Source: JADLHS01 sp039806955
GTDB lineage: Bacteria > Verrucomicrobiota > Verrucomicrobiia > Limisphaerales > JADLHS01
Assembly (NCBI GenBank): GCA_039806955.1
Contig: JBDHQI010000006.1
Coordinates: forward strand, 86,734 to 150,733
Length of the DNA: 64,000 nt
Reading direction: 5' to 3'
The translations under genes and the position numbers were made by a program. The notes under the pieces are model-generated. The model was given only the letters and a program-made list of their open reading frames with translations, did not search any database and was not told the origin of the DNA. Positions 60,701 to 64,000 of the stretch are shown piece after piece (within the stretch, counting starts at the first letter, position 1; each line of letters begins with the position of its first letter).

Positions 60701-61400
60701 AAGCGTGTGGATCATCGGCGGGGACGGCTGGGGGTACGACATTGGTTATGGCGGATTGGATCACGTTCTGGCCAGCGGCCGCAACGTGAAGGTGCTGCTG
60801 TTGGACACGGAAGTTTATTCCAACACCGGCGGGCAGGCCTCGAAATCCACGCCGCTCGGCGCCGTGGCGAAATTTGCCGTGGGCGGCAAACCCGCCGCCA
60901 AGAAAGACCTCGGCCTGATTGCCATGACGTATGGGAACATCTACGTGGCCAGTGTGGCGATGGGCGCGAAGGATGAACACACGCTGAAAACTTTTCTCGA
61001 AGCGGAAGCGTATGACGGGCCGGCGCTGATCATTGCCTACTCGCAGTGTATTGCGCACGGCATCAATATGGCCACCGGCATGCAAAATCAGAAGGCGGCG
61101 GTTAATTCGGGCCATTGGTTGTTGTATCGCTACCATCCGGATCGCGCGGCGCGCGGCGAGAACCCGTTGCAATTGGACTCGACCAACCCGCGCCTCAAGC
61201 TGGCCGAGTACCGCGCCATGGAAAATCGCTACAAAATGCTCAGCCAGAGCCATCCGGACGCCGCGCAAACCATGCTGGCCCAGGCGCAGGAGGCAGTGAA
61301 TCTGCGTTGGAAATTATACCAACACTTGGCGGCTCGGGACTTGAAACCTGTCGAGACTCCGACACCGCCGCCAACGGCGATCCCGCCGGACCCCCAATGA
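57786..61400 (+). CDS. nifJ: pyruvate:ferredoxin (flavodoxin) oxidoreductase
   Basis: Oxidatively decarboxylates pyruvate to acetyl-CoA, passing electrons to ferredoxin or flavodoxin. The 1204-residue single chain has the usual order: pyrimidine-binding domain I (ANEAVARIAYQLSEVIAIYP), CoA-binding and hinge domains, a ferredoxin-like domain with two 4Fe-4S motifs (CIQCGKCVFVCPHAAI and CTGCGVCVDVCPARN near residues 699-765), an isolated cluster-ligating CAGCGE region, and the thiamine diphosphate domain with GDGWGYDIGYGGLDHVLASG and NTGGQASKSTPLG. The C-terminal QCIAHGINMATGM also matches. It permits anaerobic or low-potential metabolism. The dihydroorotate dehydrogenase-like gene follows at 69 bases. 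Confidence 0.97.
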   Translation: MKIAHCQTLDANEAVARIAYQLSEVIAIYPITPASPMGEWADQWAAHHRPNLWGAVPSVIEMQSEAGAAGVVHGALQTGALATTFTASQGLLLMLPNMYKIAGELTPTVFHIAARSIAAQALSIFGDHQDVMAARQTGWAMLCSNSVQEAQDLALIAHVATLAARIPFVHFFDGFRTSHEVGKIEMISEVLIRAMINEDQITDHRERGLTPDRPVLRGTAQNPDVYFQARETVNPFYARCAEIVEATMAKFGELTGRHYQLYEYHGAPDAEQVVVLMGSGAEAVHETVDHLNAAGGRYGVLKVRLYRPWDAERFVAALPAAVKRLAVLDRTKEPGAGGEPLYLDVLQALAEVGQKTVATGKAKFVQPPHVVGGRYGLSSKEFTPAMVKAVFDNLAASEPKNHFTVGIHDDVSHTSLPVEADFSIESPEVTRALFYGLGSDGTVGANKESIKIIGENTDYFAQGYFVYDSKKAGATTVSHLRFGPKPIRSTYLITQANFVACHQPLFLQRMNVAECLVPGGTLLLNSPHPPEAVWQHLPPETQRDLIAKRAKVYTINALGVARAAGMGLRINTVMQTCFFSVSGVLSGDAAINAIKNSIKKTYGKKGEEVVRMNLAAVDTTLANLFEVKVPAAVESVAAIRPPVPQHAPDFVRRVLGPVIGGKGDRLPVSALPSDGTYPTATAKWEKRNLAVEVPVWEPDICIQCGKCVFVCPHAAIRSKVYDDAAADPVTFQSVPARLPEWKNKRYTLQVAVEDCTGCGVCVDVCPARNKSEARLKAINMRPQAPVREVGVQNWDYFLTISELDRRSVSTQNVRGMQALEPLFEFSGACAGCGETPYIKLLTQLFGDRMIVANATGCSSIYGGNLPTTPWTKNHEGRGPAWSNSLFEDNAEFGLGFRVSLDQQRQFAGELLQKLAGALDAELVNGLLTADQKDEAGIYEQRERVAALKQKLAAMDAPEARRLLTLADMLVRKSVWIIGGDGWGYDIGYGGLDHVLASGRNVKVLLLDTEVYSNTGGQASKSTPLGAVAKFAVGGKPAAKKDLGLIAMTYGNIYVASVAMGAKDEHTLKTFLEAEAYDGPALIIAYSQCIAHGINMATGMQNQKAAVNSGHWLLYRYHPDRAARGENPLQLDSTNPRLKLAEYRAMENRYKMLSQSHPDAAQTMLAQAQEAVNLRWKLYQHLAARDLKPVETPTPPPTAIPPDPQ

Positions 61401-61456
61401 ATCTGATGTAACCGCAGTCATGAGCATGAAAACGTAAAGTTAACCGCGCGAAATCC

Positions 61457-61464
61457 AAGGGAGG
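61457..61464 (+). promoter_or_regulatory. strong Shine-Dalgarno before the DHODH-like gene
   Basis: AAGGGAGG ends 5 bases before ATG 61470. It is the clearest ribosome-binding site in the window and fixes this start; it also suggests efficient translation relative to neighbours. Confidence 0.8.
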
Positions 61465-61469
61465 CAATT

Positions 61470-62465
61470 ATGAATCTTGAAACCACCTATCTCGGTCTGC
61501 AACTCCGCTCGCCACTCGTTCCCTCGGCGGCCCAACCGCTCACGGAAAGTCTGGATCAAATCAAGCGTCTGGAGGATGCCGGTGCGGCGGCGATTGTGTT
61601 GCATTCGTTATTTGAAGAGCAGCTCTCGCTCGAACGCCATGACCTGTTCGAGTGCCTGGAGCAGGGGACGGAAAGTTACGCCGAAGCGTTGAGTTATTTT
61701 CCCGTGCCGGCAGAATTTCATGTCGGCCCGGAACTGTATTTGAAAAAAATCGCCCGCGCGAAAGCCGCCGTGCGCGTGCCGGTCATCGGCAGTTTGAACG
61801 GGGCCACTCGCGGCAACTGGATGGATTACGCGCGGCGCATCGAGCAGGCGGGCGCGGATGCGCTGGAACTGAACATTTACTGGATCCCCACGGACCCGTC
61901 CTTGACGTCGCTCGAAATTGAGAACCTCTACGTGGAAATTCTGCAATCCGTCCGGCAACAGATCCGAATTCCCATTGCGGTGAAGCTTAGTCCGTTTTTC
62001 ACCAACTTCGCCAACGTGGCCCGGCGCTTGGAAGCGGCGGGCGCGGCGGGGTTGGTTTTGTTCAACCGCTTTTATCAGCCGGATTTGGATTTGGAAGCGC
62101 TGGAAGTGACCAATCAGGTGTTGTTGAGCACGCCCATGGCCATGCGTCTGCCGTTGCGTTGGACCGCCATTCTGCGCGACCAACTGAGTCTCAGTCTGGC
62201 CGCCAGCAGCGGCATCCATCGCGCCAGTGACGCGTTGAAAATGCTGATGGCGGGGGCCGATGTGACGATGATGTGTTCCGCGTTGTTGCGACATGGGGAG
62301 CGGCATCTGACCGCGGTGGAGCGGGAAATGTGCGACTGGCTGGAGCAGCACGGTTATGAATCGCTCGCGCAACTGCGCGGCAGCATGAGCCAGCGGAGCT
62401 GTCCGGACCCGGCGGCCTTCGAGCGCGCCCAATACGTGCGTGCGATTTCGAGTTACCCACGATGA
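61470..62465 (+). CDS. dihydroorotate dehydrogenase-like flavoprotein
   Basis: A 331-residue FMN TIM-barrel protein. Its beginning (NLETTYLGLQLRSPLVPSA) and segments such as RVPVIGSLNGATRGNW, LELNIYWIPTDPS, IPIAVKLSPFFTNF and a phosphate-binding ASSGIHRASDALKMLMAGAD fit the family. It belongs to the 'dihydroorotate dehydrogenase-like' group found next to nifJ in many bacteria, not to pyrimidine synthesis PyrD, and the usual catalytic Cys/Ser segment is replaced by NIYWIP. True substrate is unknown. Probably cotranscribed with nifJ. Confidence 0.85.
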   Translation: MNLETTYLGLQLRSPLVPSAAQPLTESLDQIKRLEDAGAAAIVLHSLFEEQLSLERHDLFECLEQGTESYAEALSYFPVPAEFHVGPELYLKKIARAKAAVRVPVIGSLNGATRGNWMDYARRIEQAGADALELNIYWIPTDPSLTSLEIENLYVEILQSVRQQIRIPIAVKLSPFFTNFANVARRLEAAGAAGLVLFNRFYQPDLDLEALEVTNQVLLSTPMAMRLPLRWTAILRDQLSLSLAASSGIHRASDALKMLMAGADVTMMCSALLRHGERHLTAVEREMCDWLEQHGYESLAQLRGSMSQRSCPDPAAFERAQYVRAISSYPR

Positions 62466-62639
62466 AACTTCTCGGGGGCGGTGGAACGCGCCTGGATTTC
62501 ACTGGTGGTTTGCGCGGCATGCTCTGCGGATTCGCGGCTTAACCATAGTTGAAGCCATAGCTCATTTTGCCACGGACGTCGGTGGTTTGCTTCTTACGCT
62601 GGAAAGAGACATAGCCAGGAATCTTGGTTTTGCCAACAA

Positions 62640-63629
62640 TCACCGTGATGCAGGCGATTGATTGGATACTTTGAGAAAGCCCAACACATTACTGGCCGTC
62701 AAACGAATGGATAAATCCGCAGCGTTCGTTTGTGCGCTGGCGATTCTTTCGATGGTGCGGTGTTCGGCCTCTCCAAGAGGGTGAAGATTCGCGAGTATCA
62801 TGCGGTTAGCGAACTGGGCGTTAAAGTGGTCGAACTGAGCAAAAAGAGGGTATGTGCGTGCCCTTTCAGTCCTCAGAAATTCCCGTAGTTCGAAGGCAGC
62901 CTCGGCTGCGCAACGGATCCTGGTGTTTTCGTTGGTTAGGGCCTGAAGCAACGGCATCGTCCCCGGCGTACCGGTGCGCGCAAGTCCATACGCCGCCCCG
63001 ATGGCGGCATTAGTCGCAAAAAGCTGAGCCGTCAACAACGGCGGCAAATCTTCGGCGGTTGGCGCCAGTTCAACCAACGCTCGCAAAACTAAATCTACCG
63101 TTGCAACCCCAAGAGAGGCCCGAGGTTGTTCATTTTGTAACCACTCCAACAGCCCCGCTCTTGCTGACTTTGCGGTTGCTCCCAAGTCACCGATCGCCTG
63201 TGCGGCCGCATCGCGCACTCGTTCGTTTGTGGTGGTCGTCAGAGCCGCAATCAGCACCGGAACAGAGTCCGCACCAATGGCGACGAGGCAGCGTTCCGCC
63301 GCATGGCAGGAGGAATCGCTGTTAAGCAGGAGATCCAGGCGGGGGATGGCCGACTTGGCGTCCGTGCCAAGGATCTGAATGGCCCAGACTGCCTTCGCAG
63401 CCCAATCTGGTTGTTCAGGGAGATTCACACGGTTCCCGCTGACTCCTCTGAACCACTCCGCCAATTTCTCATACGGCGAGGTTTCGCGTGGCGCGTTCTT
63501 TATCCAGTCCAGATAAGCAGGCAGAGCCTTTGTGCCGACGGAGCGCACTACGTTGGTAAATTCCGCTTCGCGAGCCAACACGTTTGCAGGTGACTCATTT
63601 TCTGTCTGCGGTTTCGCCAATTCATCCAA
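62640..63629 (-). CDS. HEAT-repeat protein with a probably truncated N-terminus
   Basis: A 329-residue helical repeat protein whose first usable codon is TTG 63629; an in-frame TGA lies about 20 codons further upstream, so there is no signal peptide or conventional start. Several HEAT units are visible (KSAIPRLDLLL, DSVPVLIAALTT, RVRDAAAQAIGDLGATAKSA, TMPLLQALTNENTRIRCAAE). Similar repeats in this phylum occur in secreted proteins. The insertion-sequence-like DNA starting just upstream may have cut off the real N-terminus, in which case this is a gene fragment. No partner gene identifies its role. Confidence 0.6.
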   Translation of the reverse strand: MDELAKPQTENESPANVLAREAEFTNVVRSVGTKALPAYLDWIKNAPRETSPYEKLAEWFRGVSGNRVNLPEQPDWAAKAVWAIQILGTDAKSAIPRLDLLLNSDSSCHAAERCLVAIGADSVPVLIAALTTTTNERVRDAAAQAIGDLGATAKSARAGLLEWLQNEQPRASLGVATVDLVLRALVELAPTAEDLPPLLTAQLFATNAAIGAAYGLARTGTPGTMPLLQALTNENTRIRCAAEAAFELREFLRTERARTYPLFAQFDHFNAQFANRMILANLHPLGEAEHRTIERIASAQTNAADLSIRLTASNVLGFLKVSNQSPASR

Positions 63630-63864
63630 CCATGTGCTTAACCTGCAAATTTCACAAATTTCTTGGAACCGACGTCCGGGGGATGGTTTTCAGTGCGCAA
63701 AGCGCCGCGCCGTTCCGTTTTTGGGAAATGTGATTGGGGCACTCGCCGGATCCGGTGTTCGCGCCCTCCTTTTTGGCCTGTTTCCGCCGGTTGGGATGAC
63801 ACCCCGCCTGCGGGCCCGTCGGCGCTCCTCGCTTCCGGCGTTGGGGGCGGGAGTCTCCCGTCCA

Positions 63865-64000
63865 CTACGTCGCCCCAGCCGCCACGCCGCCCAGTTGTCG
63901 CGCACAGCGCCGATACAACGCTTGCAGCGGATACGCCGAACTCAAGCGCACCCACACCCGCCGCACACTCACCGTCACGCGCGCCGCCACTTTCAAGAGC
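63865..64000 (-). mobile_element. C-terminus of a probable IS1380-type transposase (runs off right edge)
   Basis: The minus strand from the window edge reads LLKVAARVTVSVRRVWVRLS, then SAYPLQALYRRCARQL, and a TAG at 63865-63867. This resembles the last strand-rich region of DDE group-1 (IS1380 family) transposases, whose end carries a V..R..R.V.VRLSS.YP pattern. Only 44 residues lie in the window and no catalytic residues are seen. The 235 GC-rich bases to the HEAT gene (63630-63864) would contain the element's end; I cannot identify the terminal inverted repeat. Confidence 0.5.

Noticed and set aside
59361..61268. 635-codon antisense frame inside nifJ
   Set aside because: Fully opposite to clearly coding PFOR sequence, histidine-rich, no start context or motif.
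61470..62465. pyrD of pyrimidine biosynthesis
   Set aside because: Sequence belongs to the nifJ-associated DHODH-like group and lacks the usual PyrD catalytic loop.

Overview
The window reads as chromosomal DNA of a Gram-negative bacterium of the PVC superphylum, most likely Verrucomicrobiota (Pedosphaera/Limisphaera-like). The grounds are a large secreted PVC-type cytochrome c with a HEAT-repeat domain, a solitary prepilin-like secreted protein with a GFTLIELLVVIAI leader, a sialate O-acetylesterase beside a GH5-like glycosidase, ThuA and YceI secreted proteins, a porin ending in phenylalanine, and remnants of Lnt. Base composition is moderately GC-rich with mixed gene orientation. Phylum assignment is inference from gene content, not from a marker-gene search.

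Layout. 1-7.4 kb: edge fragment, serine beta-lactamase-fold hydrolase divergent from a purple-acid-phosphatase-like enzyme, a decayed small secreted gene, and a 1172-residue MFS/PlsC/acyl-ACP-ligase phospholipid remodelling fusion. 7.8-12.1 kb: a secreted protein with three copies of an unnamed domain separated by Ca-binding repeats, then an lnt gene broken by two frameshifts. 12.1-26.1 kb: housekeeping genes (pheA, type II NADH dehydrogenase, thyA, hisD, tyrS, mdh) interspersed with a glycosidase-glycosyltransferase fusion, a prepilin-like protein, a porin and an orphan OppF-type ATPase. 26.4-33.1 kb: a polysaccharide-degradation-flavoured cluster (GH5-like enzyme, sialate O-acetylesterase, PVC cytochrome). 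33.2-38.9 kb: trpS followed by a nucleotidyltransferase-HEPN gene pair that is bracketed by a second, diverged copy of the trpS 3' end, an overlapping-frame locus, a retropepsin-PDZ protease coupled to a small membrane protein with a homopolymer frameshift, and a secreted protein with an internal duplication.

39.35-41.3 kb is a collapsed genomic island: tRNA-Asp(GTC), a tyrosine recombinase remnant and the C-terminal half of a restriction-type helicase. 41.5-50.3 kb holds an alpha/beta-hydrolase/C45 acyltransferase fusion, wrbA and a pirin gene divergent from a LysR regulator, YceI, ThuA, and redoxin-prmC. 50.3-57.5 kb is the dnaA region with a possible origin, an ABC ATPase, YjbQ, a polyprenyl synthase translationally coupled to an ECF sigma factor with a likely anti-sigma partner, and CvpA. 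57.8-62.5 kb is pyruvate:ferredoxin oxidoreductase plus a dihydroorotate dehydrogenase-like gene. The right edge carries a HEAT-repeat gene without a proper start and the C-terminus of a probable IS1380-type transposase.

The most interesting items are the trpS-end duplication around the MNT-HEPN pair, the hydrolase-C45 fusion, the glycosidase-glycosyltransferase fusion and the triplicated secreted domain. Several frameshifts (small secreted gene, lnt twice, a four-helix membrane protein) are either true decay or assembly errors and should be checked against reads. No CRISPR array, rRNA or intact prophage was seen.
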